Source: Klebsiella sp. RHBSTW-00484
Lineage (GTDB): Bacteria > Pseudomonadota > Gammaproteobacteria > Enterobacterales > Enterobacteriaceae
Direction of reading: 5' to 3'
DNA: 64,000 nt
NCBI RefSeq assembly: GCF_013705725.1
Contig: NZ_CP055481.1
Coordinates: 1,364,001-1,428,000, forward strand
Positions 21,797 to 30,569 of the stretch are shown one piece after another. Position 1 is the stretch's first letter. The number at the start of each line of letters is the position of its first letter. Made by a program: the position numbers and the translations under genes. Under the pieces are notes generated by a model, which searched no databases, was not told where the DNA came from, and was given only the letters and a program-made list of their open reading frames with translations.

Positions 21797-22789
21797 ATGA
21801 GTCAGAATACGCTGAAAGTTCATGATTTAAATGAAGACGCGGAATTTGATGAGAACGGAGTCGAGGTTTTTGACGAGAAAGCCTTAGTTGAAGAGGAACC
21901 CAGTGATAGCGATCTGGCTGAAGAAGAGCTTCTTTCGCAGGGAGCAACCCAACGGGTGCTTGATGCGACGCAACTCTACCTTGGTGAGATTGGTTATTCC
22001 CCACTGCTGACCGCCGAAGAAGAGGTTTATTTTGCTCGTCGCGCGCTGCGTGGTGACGTTGCGTCACGCCGCCGGATGATTGAAAGTAACCTGCGTCTGG
22101 TCGTCAAGATAGCCCGTCGTTACGGCAATCGTGGTCTGGCTCTGCTGGATCTGATTGAAGAAGGTAACCTGGGGCTGATTCGCGCAGTTGAGAAGTTTGA
22201 CCCGGAACGTGGGTTCCGTTTTTCGACTTATGCGACCTGGTGGATTCGTCAAACGATTGAACGGGCGATAATGAACCAAACCCGTACCATTCGCTTGCCT
22301 ATCCATATTGTTAAAGAGCTGAACGTCTATCTGCGTACCGCACGCGAGTTGTCCCATAAGCTGGACCACGAGCCAAGCGCGGAAGAGATTGCCGAACAGC
22401 TGGATAAGCCGGTTGATGACGTGAGCAGGATGCTTCGTCTGAACGAGCGCATTACCTCGGTGGATACGCCGCTGGGTGGTGACTCGGAGAAAGCGCTGCT
22501 GGATATCCTGGCCGATGAAAAAGACAACGGCCCGGAAGACACCACGCAGGACGATGACATGAAACAATCCATCGTCAAATGGCTGTTCGAACTGAACGCC
22601 AAGCAGCGTGAAGTGCTGGCTCGTCGCTTTGGTCTGCTGGGTTATGAAGCCGCAACGCTTGAGGATGTGGGCCGTGAAATTGGTCTGACCCGCGAACGCG
22701 TGCGTCAAATCCAGGTTGAAGGTCTGCGCCGTCTGCGGGAAATTCTGCAAGGCCAGGGGCTGAACATCGAAGCGCTATTCCGCGAGTAA
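21797..22789 (+). CDS. rpoS: RNA polymerase sigma factor RpoS
   Basis: 330 residues, full length. Region 1.2 ([20 protein letters not shown]), region 2 ([41 protein letters not shown], listed here by its extent at roughly residues 113-153) and region 4.2 ([19 protein letters not shown]) are intact, so the general stress sigma factor should be functional. The long 5' region that carries small-RNA control in E. coli starts inside nlpD. Confidence 0.97.
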   Translation: MSQNTLKVHDLNEDAEFDENGVEVFDEKALVEEEPSDSDLAEEELLSQGATQRVLDATQLYLGEIGYSPLLTAEEEVYFARRALRGDVASRRRMIESNLRLVVKIARRYGNRGLALLDLIEEGNLGLIRAVEKFDPERGFRFSTYATWWIRQTIERAIMNQTRTIRLPIHIVKELNVYLRTARELSHKLDHEPSAEEIAEQLDKPVDDVSRMLRLNERITSVDTPLGGDSEKALLDILADEKDNGPEDTTQDDDMKQSIVKWLFELNAKQREVLARRFGLLGYEAATLEDVGREIGLTRERVRQIQVEGLRRLREILQGQGLNIEALFRE

Positions 22790-22802
22790 GATACCTTTCC
22801 TA

Positions 22803-22838
22803 AAAAAGGCTCAATCATCTGATTGAGCCTTTTTCTTT
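22803..22838. terminator. Bidirectional terminator between rpoS and the NTF2-like gene
   Basis: A perfect 14-bp stem, AAAAAGGCTCAATC against GATTGAGCCTTTTT, with an ATCT loop and T runs on both strands. Confidence 0.92.
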
Positions 22839-22849
22839 TTAGCGCCCCG

Positions 22850-23227
22850 CTATCCCTGAGCTGTTTCGTGCAGATGCTGCCAGATGACTTTCTTCTCTTG
22901 CTGGCGGAAGATAACCGTCGACCAGCGCACGCTCTTCTCTTTACCCGGAAGATATTGGGTTTCGCGATACTCAACTGCTGCGCCATCGTGCCATTCGGCG
23001 AGCAGGGCGGTACTATCAACGACAATCTTTAAACCAGGTCGTCTGGCGCTGGCACCCTTGAAAAAGGCGCTAACTTCCTGACGGCTCATCCGAATGCCGC
23101 TTGTTGGGATCATCGTAAAATCGGCGCTAAAACGGAGCATTAACGCCTCTATGCTCCCTTCGCCCTGACTTAGCCAGTTTTCGATGACTACGTGCGCGTC
23201 GAGTACTTCCTGGATATAGCGATTCAT
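22850..23227 (-). CDS. NTF2/SnoaL-like protein
   Basis: 125 residues with the small cone-shaped NTF2 fold pattern: an N-terminal helix (IQEVLDAHVVIENWL), FSADFTMIPTSG, a central SRQEVSAFFKGA helix and antiparallel strands to the end. Such proteins are ligand-binding or small-molecule enzymes; the ligand is unknown. Its ATG overlaps the stop of the MFS gene (ATGA), so both belong to one operon controlled by the divergent LysR regulator. Confidence 0.75.
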   Translation of the reverse strand: MNRYIQEVLDAHVVIENWLSQGEGSIEALMLRFSADFTMIPTSGIRMSRQEVSAFFKGASARRPGLKIVVDSTALLAEWHDGAAVEYRETQYLPGKEKSVRWSTVIFRQQEKKVIWQHLHETAQG

Positions 23228-24438
23228 TGGTTCTCCATTTTGCTCTGTAGGTGCATGACTATAGCCCGGTTATTAAACCGCAGGCAGCTCAGTAGCGGCA
23301 CGAGGGTAACCATGGCGGCGCTGATAAATACGCCGCGCCAGGCCAGTGCCGTTGGGTAGTAACGCAGAAGGGCACTAAGCAACGCAGCCAGTACTGCTGA
23401 GCCAATCAGGAAGCTAAGCTGGCGATTGATATTCCACAGCGCGCTGGCGTCCGGCATATCAGGGTTCGCCACGTTAAGAAACGCGCTGCTCTGCGCCGAA
23501 CTGCTGCACAGGCTGCCGCCTGCGCCCATTAAGGTAAATGCCAGTATTAGCGTACTGCCGGCGGTATGTGGATCCACGCCGACCAATATGAAGATCCCAG
23601 CGGCCTGTAGCAGGCAGCCCGTAGCAATTAACGGGCTCGGGCCTAGACGATTAAAATAACGACCGGTTATTGAGATAGCCGCAAACGAGGCCAGCGACCA
23701 CGGCAGCATCAGAGAGCCGATGGCGGAAGGTGACAATCCGGTGACGTTTTGCAAATAAAACATCCCGACGACGTTAATGCCAATAAACGTCCCCGGTACG
23801 CAGAGATACACCAGCATCGAAAAACGCAGCAGCGGATCTCGCAATAAAGAGAGATGCAGGAAACGACGCGTTCGCGGGGTGTTGTTCTCATCCTTCAGCC
23901 ACAGTGCGGCCAGGCCAAGCGTGATGAATGCGAGCGGCAGGCTGACAAAGAACACCCATCGCCAGCTAAGTGATTGGACTAATACTCCGCCCAGGGCCGG
24001 AGAACATGCCGGAGCCAACAAGCCGACCATCATCACCGCGGCGGAAAGTTTAGCCCGCTCGTGAGGCTTAAACTGCTGCCATGTTAGCGCCTGACCTATT
24101 GGAATTAACAGCCCGCCGCCCATCCCTTGCAACGCGCGCCACAAAATGAGGCTTGTCAGCGAATCAGCCAGTCCTGAGGCCAGCGCCCCGACGCTGAACA
24201 GGCCCAGTGAAAGCAAAAAGATGCGCCGGGCACCAAATCGCTGGCTGAGCCAGGCGCTGAAAGGCAGTACCAGGGTGAGTCCGGCGATATAGCCATTGCT
24301 CACCCACGCCAGTTCGCCCACCGATGCGTGCAGCGCCTGACTCATCGCTGGAAAGGCGACGCTGGCGATAAACATATTGATTAAGTCGAGAAAGAAACCA
24401 AGCAGAAAAACGGTTGCGACCTTGCTGCGATACGTCAT
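23224..24438 (-). CDS. MFS-family exporter
   Basis: 404 residues with about twelve hydrophobic segments. The loop between segments 2 and 3 reads LSQRFGARRIFL, the MFS motif A variant, and segment 5 holds PALGGVLVQSLSWRWVF, motif C of drug:proton antiporters. It is probably an exporter of small molecules or drugs. It is divergent from a LysR regulator and co-operonic with the NTF2-like gene. Substrate unknown. Confidence 0.85.
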   Translation of the reverse strand: MTYRSKVATVFLLGFFLDLINMFIASVAFPAMSQALHASVGELAWVSNGYIAGLTLVLPFSAWLSQRFGARRIFLLSLGLFSVGALASGLADSLTSLILWRALQGMGGGLLIPIGQALTWQQFKPHERAKLSAAVMMVGLLAPACSPALGGVLVQSLSWRWVFFVSLPLAFITLGLAALWLKDENNTPRTRRFLHLSLLRDPLLRFSMLVYLCVPGTFIGINVVGMFYLQNVTGLSPSAIGSLMLPWSLASFAAISITGRYFNRLGPSPLIATGCLLQAAGIFILVGVDPHTAGSTLILAFTLMGAGGSLCSSSAQSSAFLNVANPDMPDASALWNINRQLSFLIGSAVLAALLSALLRYYPTALAWRGVFISAAMVTLVPLLSCLRFNNRAIVMHLQSKMENQ

Positions 24439-24510
24439 TTTAAATTCCTCTTGAAGGCCGCTACTCTAAACCTCGACGGTAGGGCGGATAAATGCGACGT
24501 TCGGGGATAT

Positions 24511-24533
24511 ACTGTCTAAAATTTTTTGACAAT
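24511..24533. promoter_or_regulatory. LysR-type operator candidate
   Basis: The arms TGTC (24513-24516) and GACA (24528-24531) flank an 11-base AT spacer, the T-N11-A pattern of LysR-type regulators. It lies between the divergent MFS and lysR starts, ten bases before the regulator ATG. Confidence 0.5.
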
Positions 24534-24543
24534 AAGTGATGGC

Positions 24544-25431
24544 ATGCTGAATCTACAGCGAATGACCATGTTTGTGGCGGTGGTGGATAGCGGCAGTTTT
24601 ACCGCTGCGGCAGCGGCGCTTGGGCAAACTAAAGCGGTGATTAGCTTTAACGTCCGACAGCTGGAGAGCGAACTTGGCGTCACGCTGTTGTTGCGATCCA
24701 CGCGCAGGCTGACGCTGACTGAGGCCGGTTCGCTGTTTTATCATCGCGGCGTTGCGTTACTGAAAACGGCTGAAAACCTGCAAGATGAGGTGCGGGCCAG
24801 CCACTCGGGGTTGAGCGGAGAACTGCGGATGACCACGACGCCAGAATATGGTGCGCAGGTGATTATTCCTGCGCTGGCGGAGTTCAGTGCGCGGCACCCG
24901 GCGCTGCGCGTGCGCCACGTTTCCTCTTCGCATCACGCGGATTTAATCTCCGGGCGTTTTGATGTGGCGATTCGCCTCGGAACGCTGGCGGATTCACGTT
25001 ACCGGGCGGCGTTGATATCCCGCTTTGCCATTATCCCGGTAGCTGCCCCGTTATGGCTGGCTGAGCATCCTTTGAAAACCCTTGAGGCGCTGGCTCAGGC
25101 GGATTGGATTATTCATGAGCGCCTGTCCGCACCGCTACGCTGGCAGCTCACCGGGCCGCGCGATGAGAGCATCGCTTTTGACATTAAAAAGGTACCGCGT
25201 CTGTCGGCAGACAGCGCCAGTGCGCTGATGGCATTTGCGCTGGCGGGTAGCGGTGTTGCACTGTTACCCGAGTGGCTGGTGGCGACTGCGCTAAGAGAAC
25301 AAAAACTGGTTCAGGTGGTGCCGGAATTTACTTTTCCGCATCAGGGTGTGTTCGCGGTCTACCCGGATGCGCAGCATGTACCAACTAAGGTCCGGGCGTT
25401 TATTGATTTTTTACGCGAACGCCAGGGTTAA
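24544..25431 (+). CDS. LysR-family transcriptional regulator
   Basis: 295 residues from the ATG at 24544 (MLNLQRMTMF); a TTG six codons upstream is possible but would run into the operator candidate. The N-terminal winged helix is FVAVVDSGSFTAAAAALGQTKAVISFNVRQLE (described by extent, residues about 10-41), followed by a linker helix and a two-lobed effector domain. It is predicted to control the divergent MFS/NTF2-like operon. Confidence 0.88.
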   Translation: MLNLQRMTMFVAVVDSGSFTAAAAALGQTKAVISFNVRQLESELGVTLLLRSTRRLTLTEAGSLFYHRGVALLKTAENLQDEVRASHSGLSGELRMTTTPEYGAQVIIPALAEFSARHPALRVRHVSSSHHADLISGRFDVAIRLGTLADSRYRAALISRFAIIPVAAPLWLAEHPLKTLEALAQADWIIHERLSAPLRWQLTGPRDESIAFDIKKVPRLSADSASALMAFALAGSGVALLPEWLVATALREQKLVQVVPEFTFPHQGVFAVYPDAQHVPTKVRAFIDFLRERQG

Positions 25432-25847
25432 TCTTTTTGTTCTTGCGCGATCAGCTTATGGATAATATGTGAAAACTGCTGGCGCTCTTCGTCGCTCAGA
25501 CGACCCAAAAACTCTTCATCAACGGCGTTTCCCAGTGGCATGGAGTTTGCCAACAACAACTGGCCTTCCTCGGTTAAATAGACAAAACGGCGGCGTTTGT
25601 CGGCTGGATCGTGCTCACGACGCACCAGTCCCCGGCTCTCCATGCGGCTCAGCATTTCCGCCAGCGTCGCTTTGGTGCTGACTGCCGCCTCCGTCAGCGT
25701 CACCTGTTCAATGCCCGGATGCTCCGCAATCGAGCGCATCACCGCATACTGTGGTTTGGTGAGATCCGGCAGTACGTGCTGCCAGCGGGCGGTGTGCCGT
25801 TGAAAAAGCTGGCGCAATAGATGGAACGCCTCGTTTCTTAACTCCAT
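25428..25847 (-). CDS. MarR-family repressor, likely regulator of kpdBCD
   Basis: 139 residues. The winged-helix core is LTEAAVSTKATLAEMLSRME with the wing REHDPADKRRRFVYLTEEG. MarR proteins repress catabolic and resistance genes and release DNA on binding phenolic ligands. It is divergent from the hydroxyarylic-acid decarboxylase genes, so 4-hydroxybenzoate-like phenolics are the likely inducers. It converges on the LysR gene with a four-base overlap. Confidence 0.85.
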   Translation of the reverse strand: MELRNEAFHLLRQLFQRHTARWQHVLPDLTKPQYAVMRSIAEHPGIEQVTLTEAAVSTKATLAEMLSRMESRGLVRREHDPADKRRRFVYLTEEGQLLLANSMPLGNAVDEEFLGRLSDEERQQFSHIIHKLIAQEQKD

Positions 25848-25986
25848 GACAACTCCGTAATAAAACAGTCGGCTCTATGATAGCCTTTCGCAGTGCTTTT
25901 GCGCATTTTTCCTGTTTTGATTAAAAATGCGGACGTATATAAACAACCTTGCGTAGATGGCCTTGCAAGCGTAGGGTTAATAAAAA

Positions 25987-26002
25987 TGTTCGTATACGAA
26001 CA
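25987..26002. promoter_or_regulatory. Perfect palindrome, MarR operator candidate upstream of kpdB
   Basis: TGTTCGTATACGAACA is a perfect 16-bp palindrome lying 16 bases before the kpdB start codon and about 140 bases from the divergent MarR gene. Size, symmetry and position fit a MarR dimer site. Confidence 0.6.
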
Positions 26003-26017
26003 ATGTATGAGGTGATG

Positions 26018-26611
26018 ATGAAGTTAATTGTTGGGATGACCGGGGCGACGGGCGCTCCGCTGGGCGTGGCGCTGCTTAAGGCGCTTCGTGAGATGCCGGA
26101 AGTGGAAACCCATTTGGTGATGTCTAAATGGGCTAAAACCACGATAGAACTGGAGACGCCGTACAGTGCGCGCGAAGTGTCTGAACTGGCTGATTTCTCG
26201 CATAGCCCTGCCGACCAGGCCGCCATCATCTCATCTGGTTCATTTCGTACCGACGGCATGATTGTCATCCCTTGCAGTATGAAGACGCTGGCCGGTATTC
26301 GTGCCGGATATGCTGAAGGGTTAGTTGGTCGGGCGGCTGACGTGGTGCTGAAAGAGGGCCGCAAGCTGGTGCTGGTCGCACGCGAAATGCCGCTGAGCAC
26401 CATCCATCTGGAAAATATGCTCGCTCTGTCACGCATGGGCGTTGCGATGGTGCCGCCGATGCCCGCTTATTACAACCACCCTGAAACCATTGAAGACGTC
26501 ACTGACCACGTTGTCGCGCGGGTGCTGGATCAGTTTGGTCTGGATTATCACAAAGCACGTCGCTGGAACGGGTTACGGACGGAAGAGAATTTTTCACAGG
26601 AGAATGAATAA
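26018..26611 (+). CDS. kpdB: Flavin prenyltransferase, hydroxyarylic acid decarboxylase subunit B
   Basis: 197 residues from the ATG at 26018 (MKLIVGMTGATGAPLGVALL). ATGs at 26003 and 26015 are in frame, but the GAGG site at 26009-26012 is best spaced for 26018 and this gives the family length. The UbiX/Pad1 flavin-binding motif GMTGATGAP is present, as is CSMKTLAGIRAGYAEGL. It makes prenylated FMN, the cofactor for the KpdC decarboxylase. The stop overlaps the kpdC start region (TAATG). Confidence 0.9.
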   Translation: MKLIVGMTGATGAPLGVALLKALREMPEVETHLVMSKWAKTTIELETPYSAREVSELADFSHSPADQAAIISSGSFRTDGMIVIPCSMKTLAGIRAGYAEGLVGRAADVVLKEGRKLVLVAREMPLSTIHLENMLALSRMGVAMVPPMPAYYNHPETIEDVTDHVVARVLDQFGLDYHKARRWNGLRTEENFSQENE

Positions 26612-28035
26612 TGGCTTTTGATGATTTGCGCAGCTTCTTGCAGGCGCTGGACGACCAGGGGCAACTGCTGAAAATTAGCGAAGAAGTTAACGCGGAGCCG
26701 GATCTGGCTGCCGCCGCTAACGCCACCGGACGTATTGGCGATGGCGCACCGGCGCTGTGGTTCGACAATATTCGCGGTTTTACCGATGCTCGTGTGACGA
26801 TGAACACCATCGGTTCGTGGCAGAACCACGCTATTTCGATGGGTTTGCCGCCGAATACGCCGGTGAGAAAACAGATTGATGAGTTCATTCGCCGCTGGGA
26901 TAAATTCCCAGTGACGCCGGAGCGTCGGGCAAACCCAGCGTGGGCAGAAAATACCGTCGACGGTGAAGACATTAATCTGTTTGATATTCTGCCGCTGTTT
27001 CGTCTGAACGATGGCGATGGCGGCTTTTATCTCGACAAAGCCTGCGTGGTTTCTCGCGATCCGCTGGACCCGGACAATTTTGGCAAGCAGAACGTCGGTA
27101 TCTATCGCATGGAAGTGAAGGGCAAGCGTAAGCTGGGCCTGCAACCTATTCCAATGCATGACATCGCGCTGCATCTGCACAAAGCCGAAGAGCGCGGCGA
27201 AGACCTGCCGATCGCTATCACCCTCGGTAATGACCCGGTTATCACCCTGATGGGCGCCACGCCGCTGAAGTACGATCAGTCAGAATATGAGATGGCGGGC
27301 GCGCTGCGCGAAAGTCCGTACCCGATTGCCACCGCACCGCTGACCGGATTTGACGTGCCGTGGGGCTCGGAAGTGATTCTTGAGGGCGTTATTGAGAGCC
27401 GCAAGCGCGAGATCGAAGGGCCGTTTGGTGAATTCACCGGTCACTACTCCGGTGGGCGCAATATGACGGTGGTGCGGATCGATAAAGTCTCTTATCGCAC
27501 CAAACCGATTTTTGAATCTCTCTACCTCGGTATGCCGTGGACAGAAATCGACTACCTGATGGGCCCGGCGACCTGCGTGCCGCTGTACCAGCAGTTGAAA
27601 GCGGAATTCCCGGAAGTGCAGGCCGTCAACGCCATGTACACTCACGGCCTGCTGGCGATTATCTCCACTAAAAAACGCTACGGCGGCTTTGCCCGCGCGG
27701 TTGGCCTGCGGGCGATGACCACGCCACACGGTCTGGGCTATGTGAAGATGGTGATTATGGTTGATGAGGACGTTGATCCGTTCAACCTGCCACAGGTGAT
27801 GTGGGCGCTGTCTTCGAAAGTGAACCCGGCGGGGGATTTGGTCCAGTTGCCGAATATGTCCGTGCTGGAACTTGACCCTGGCTCAAGCCCGGCGGGGATC
27901 ACTGACAAACTGGTTATCGACGCGACTACGCCGGTTGCGCCGGATCTTCGTGGTCACTACAGCCAGCCGGTACAGGACCTCCCTGAAACCAAAACCTGGG
28001 TTGAAAAACTGACCGCCATGCTGGCCAACCGTTAA
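26611..28035 (+). CDS. kpdC: UbiD-family non-oxidative hydroxyarylic acid decarboxylase subunit C
   Basis: 474 residues, full length for the YclC/EcdC/KpdC group. The prFMN-binding UbiD core is seen in the middle third (PWGSEVILEGVIESRKREIE, then GPFGEFTGHYSGGRNMT, roughly residues 250-290). The enzyme reversibly decarboxylates 4-hydroxybenzoate-type acids to phenols. It needs the prFMN made by KpdB and works with the small subunit KpdD. Confidence 0.92.
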   Translation: MAFDDLRSFLQALDDQGQLLKISEEVNAEPDLAAAANATGRIGDGAPALWFDNIRGFTDARVTMNTIGSWQNHAISMGLPPNTPVRKQIDEFIRRWDKFPVTPERRANPAWAENTVDGEDINLFDILPLFRLNDGDGGFYLDKACVVSRDPLDPDNFGKQNVGIYRMEVKGKRKLGLQPIPMHDIALHLHKAEERGEDLPIAITLGNDPVITLMGATPLKYDQSEYEMAGALRESPYPIATAPLTGFDVPWGSEVILEGVIESRKREIEGPFGEFTGHYSGGRNMTVVRIDKVSYRTKPIFESLYLGMPWTEIDYLMGPATCVPLYQQLKAEFPEVQAVNAMYTHGLLAIISTKKRYGGFARAVGLRAMTTPHGLGYVKMVIMVDEDVDPFNLPQVMWALSSKVNPAGDLVQLPNMSVLELDPGSSPAGITDKLVIDATTPVAPDLRGHYSQPVQDLPETKTWVEKLTAMLANR

Positions 28036-28048
28036 TAAGGAGATAAAG

Positions 28049-28285
28049 ATGATTTGTCCACGTTGCGTCGATGAACATATTGAAGTGCTGGCGAAGTCGC
28101 CGGTAAAAGATGTCTGGACGGTATTTCAGTGCCAACACTGTTTCTACACCTGGCGCGATACCGAGCCGCTACGCCGCACCAGCCGCGAGCACTATCCGGA
28201 AGCGTTTCGTATGACGCAGAAGGATATTGATGAGTCGCCAATGGTACCGAGTATTCCGCCGCTGCTGGCGGAAGATAAGCGCTAA
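28049..28285 (+). CDS. kpdD: Hydroxyarylic acid decarboxylase subunit D
   Basis: 78 residues with two CxxC pairs (MICPRC and QCQHC), a small zinc-ribbon-like protein typical of KpdD/EcdD/VdcD. It is required for activity of the BCD decarboxylases, but its biochemical role is not settled. A ribosome binding site (AAGGAG) precedes it. Confidence 0.9.
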   Translation: MICPRCVDEHIEVLAKSPVKDVWTVFQCQHCFYTWRDTEPLRRTSREHYPEAFRMTQKDIDESPMVPSIPPLLAEDKR

Positions 28286-28292
28286 AAGTAAT

Positions 28293-28318
28293 GGGTCCGC
28301 TAAGTCGGGCCCGTTTTA
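28293..28318 (+). terminator. Terminator of kpdBCD
   Basis: GGGTCC pairs with GGGCCC (one G-U pair) across an eight-base loop, followed by a short T tract. Confidence 0.55.
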
Positions 28319-28437
28319 TATTTGATTTATAAATTAAAGCTGGGACTAATAGATATAAACTCTTGCGAGCATTATCGCAACCTGCAATAAAAAGATGGAA
28401 TTCAACTTACTCAAGGTAATTTTCGTCATCAGCGGGT

Positions 28438-28530
28438 ATAGAATAAACGCGGGTGCTTGAGGCTATCTGGCTTTGAGCATTTGTGAGATTTCAGATAGAC
28501 GAAAGCCCCAGGAGATATTTCTATCAACTG
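28438..28530 (-). ncRNA. Predicted Sok-type antisense RNA, copy 1
   Basis: The leader contains CGGGTGCTTGAGGCTATCTG and the AAAGCCCCAGGAG block found before chromosomal hok genes. By family knowledge the antitoxin RNA is encoded opposite this leader. Its ends are not visible by eye. Confidence 0.4.
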
Positions 28531-28540
28531 AGGCTAACGG

Positions 28541-28744
28541 ATGAACATAGACAACTCAGATGTTAGTCTCTTCTTTGCAGGGAGGCAAGACATGCTGACA
28601 AAATATGCCCTTGTGGCAATCATTGTGCTGTGTATCACAGCGCTGGGATTTACGCTGATGGTGCGCGATTCGTTATGCGAGCTGAGCATCAAAGAGCGTA
28701 GTATGGAGTTTAAAGCTGTTCTCGCTTACGAATCGAAGAAGTAG
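28541..28744 (+). CDS. Mok/Hok type I toxin, copy 1
   Basis: The Hok toxin is the 50-residue frame from the ATG at 28592 ([20 protein letters not shown]), which has a strong GGGAGG ribosome site. An in-frame start at 28541 adds 17 residues and corresponds to the mok leader frame of hok loci. The product has one hydrophobic segment followed by [10 protein letters not shown], the Cys-containing motif of the Hok/Gef family, and it damages the inner membrane when made. Translation should be silenced by an antisense Sok RNA over the leader. A GC-rich hairpin follows at 28751-28768. Confidence 0.88.
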   Translation: MNIDNSDVSLFFAGRQDMLTKYALVAIIVLCITALGFTLMVRDSLCELSIKERSMEFKAVLAYESKK

Positions 28745-28782
28745 CAACAACGCGGGGGCGACCCCGCGTACTGGTTGTCAGG

Positions 28783-29094
28783 ACCCATCCTCTAGCACCC
28801 ATTTTATATCCACCTCGGCGGATCATCGTGTACGGAAGAACGAAACAAGCTCTTTTAGTCGATGATTGAGCAAAGAATAACAGCCATGAATATCTCCAGC
28901 CATCCATATATGATGGTAACGGTGAGATTCTATTTTTAATAGCACGCCACCGTCATTTTTACTCCGGCTAAGTGAGTGTTTACTATTTTAAAATGCAATT
29001 GTCTCTGTAAGGTAATATGCGTTTTACGAGCGTGCTCGCAAGTTATAATAAATATCTGTAAAACTCTTTTTCATTTATAAACATCACGCCAGCC
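28783..29094. other. Spacer between the two hok copies
   Basis: About 310 bases with no convincing gene, terminator or repeat; AT-rich towards its right end. Confidence 0.6.
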
Positions 29095-29098
29095 GGGT

Positions 29099-29191
29099 AT
29101 AGAATAAACGCGGGTGCTTGAGGCTATCTGGCTTTGAGCATTTTTGAGGTTCCAGATAGACGAAAGCCCCAGGAGATATTTCTATCAACTG
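29099..29191 (-). ncRNA. Predicted Sok-type antisense RNA, copy 2
   Basis: Opposite the second leader, by the same reasoning as copy 1. Three leader differences between the copies fall here, so the two antisense RNAs may not be fully interchangeable. Confidence 0.38.
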
Positions 29192-29201
29192 AGGCTAACG
29201 G

Positions 29202-29405
29202 ATGAACATCAACAACTCAGATGTTAGTCTCTTCTTTGCAGGGAGGCAAGACATGCTGACAAAATATGCCCTTGTGGCAATCATTGTGCTGTGCATCACA
29301 GCGCTGGGATTTACGTTGATGGTGCGCGATTCGTTATGCGAGTTGAGCATCAAAGAGCGTAGTATGGAGTTTAAAGCTGTTCTCGCTTACGAATCGAAGA
29401 AGTAG
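29202..29405 (+). CDS. Mok/Hok type I toxin, copy 2
   Basis: The Hok protein begins at 29253 and is identical in sequence to copy 1; the leader frame from 29202 differs by one residue (MNINN versus MNIDN). Nucleotide changes inside the toxin are silent, which points to selection on the peptide or to a recent duplication. The 3' hairpin ACGCGGGG / CCCCGCGT is at 29411-29430. Confidence 0.88.
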   Translation: MNINNSDVSLFFAGRQDMLTKYALVAIIVLCITALGFTLMVRDSLCELSIKERSMEFKAVLAYESKK

Positions 29406-29476
29406 CAACAACGCGGGGGTGACCCCGCGTACTGGTTGTCGGGCTTCATTCTCATGCACCCATTCTTTCACCCGCG

Positions 29477-30460
29477 CTATTTCTCCAGCGTTTTTTTCGC
29501 TTGCTGGTGACCATTATTGGCGGCGAGCTGATACCAATATGCGGCCTGTTTTTTATCTACCTGAACGCCATCTCCTTCGTCGTATATTTCTCCGACAATA
29601 TATTGTGACTCGGAATCATTTTGTTCGGCGGTTTTGCGAAACCAGGATAAGGTCTGCGCTTTGCTTTTTGTTACGCCGTTACCATCGTTGTACATTACGC
29701 CTAAATTAAACAGGGCGTTAACATCGTTCTGTTTTGCCGCCTTCATAAACCACTCCCAGGCTAAAGCATAATTTTGCGGAACGTATTGACCGAAGTAATA
29801 GAGCTGACCGAGGGCGAACTGCGCGGAGGCAGAGTTTTGCGCTGCCGATTTTTTATACCAATGGATAGCCTGCTCAATATCTGGCGCAACGCCAAGGCCT
29901 CTTTCATAGCTTCGGCCAAGATTTTGCTGACCTGAGGCATCACCCTGTTCTGCGGATTTTTTATACCAACTGACAGCTTGCTGCTGGTCTTGCTTCACAC
30001 CATCTCCGGTCATATACAAGACGCCAAGATTGCTCTGTGCGGTGGAGTTGCCGTTGTTTGCCGCTATCAGATACCAACGAGCGGCCTCCCGGATATTTTT
30101 CGCTACGCTATAGCCCAGATGATACATATTGCCTAACCAGAGCTGGGCAGGGGCGTAGTTTTGCCCGGCGGCCAGCCGCATCCATTTTTCCCCTGTTTGC
30201 GGGTCATAAATATTTCCCGCTTTCTTTTCCAGATAATATGCGCCGAGCTTATATTGGGATTTTGGATTATCGCGAATCGCGGAAATTTCCAGAAAAATAC
30301 CCGGCTTGTTTATACCTTTATCAACGGCGGGGGAATTAATTAAGCTAACGAGATAATTTAATGTGGCTTTATCACGGCGAGAGGTTTCTGCCGATTGGAG
30401 TATATACATAACTAATGTCGCAATGCATATTAATAATATATATAAATATTTCTTTTTCAT
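29477..30460 (-). CDS. Membrane-anchored Sel1-repeat protein
   Basis: 327 residues from the ATG at 30460 (MKKKYLYILLICIATLVMYI); an ATG seven codons upstream is less likely. One N-terminal membrane segment is followed by about seven Sel1-type helical repeats with the pattern AxxxLGxxYxxGxGVxxDxxxAxxWYxKAAxxG (for example AQSNLGVLYMTGDGVKQD). Sel1 proteins act as protein-interaction scaffolds in the periplasm or at the membrane. No partner is evident here. Confidence 0.85.
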   Translation of the reverse strand: MKKKYLYILLICIATLVMYILQSAETSRRDKATLNYLVSLINSPAVDKGINKPGIFLEISAIRDNPKSQYKLGAYYLEKKAGNIYDPQTGEKWMRLAAGQNYAPAQLWLGNMYHLGYSVAKNIREAARWYLIAANNGNSTAQSNLGVLYMTGDGVKQDQQQAVSWYKKSAEQGDASGQQNLGRSYERGLGVAPDIEQAIHWYKKSAAQNSASAQFALGQLYYFGQYVPQNYALAWEWFMKAAKQNDVNALFNLGVMYNDGNGVTKSKAQTLSWFRKTAEQNDSESQYIVGEIYDEGDGVQVDKKQAAYWYQLAANNGHQQAKKTLEK

Positions 30461-30527
30461 TGTCAGGATATTTTTCACCATATCAATATATATGGTGTTA
30501 ATCGTTTTTGTTTATGGAGGTTGTCAT

Positions 30528-30555
30528 TATATGGGCAACCGAAGCTGCCCATATA
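30528..30555. terminator. Inverted repeat between mutS and Sel1 gene
   Basis: A perfect 10-bp stem, TATATGGGCA against TGCCCATATA, with an eight-base loop just downstream of mutS. It lacks a clean T tract but is the best candidate for the mutS 3' structure. Confidence 0.45.
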
Positions 30556-30569
30556 TATGACTACATCAA

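Larger units (their letters stand above)
28434..28782 (+). repeat. Direct repeat copy 1 carrying a hok-type locus
   Basis: About 349 bases repeated almost exactly 661 bases further on (29095-29443). Both copies contain the upstream GGGTATAGAATAAACGCGGG box, the regulatory leader, the hok frame and the GC-rich 3' hairpin. Confidence 0.9.
29095..29443 (+). repeat. Direct repeat copy 2 carrying a hok-type locus
   Basis: Second copy of the 28434-28782 unit. It differs at only a few positions (for example GATTTCAGATAG versus GGTTCCAGATAG in the leader and silent changes in the toxin frame). Confidence 0.9.
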
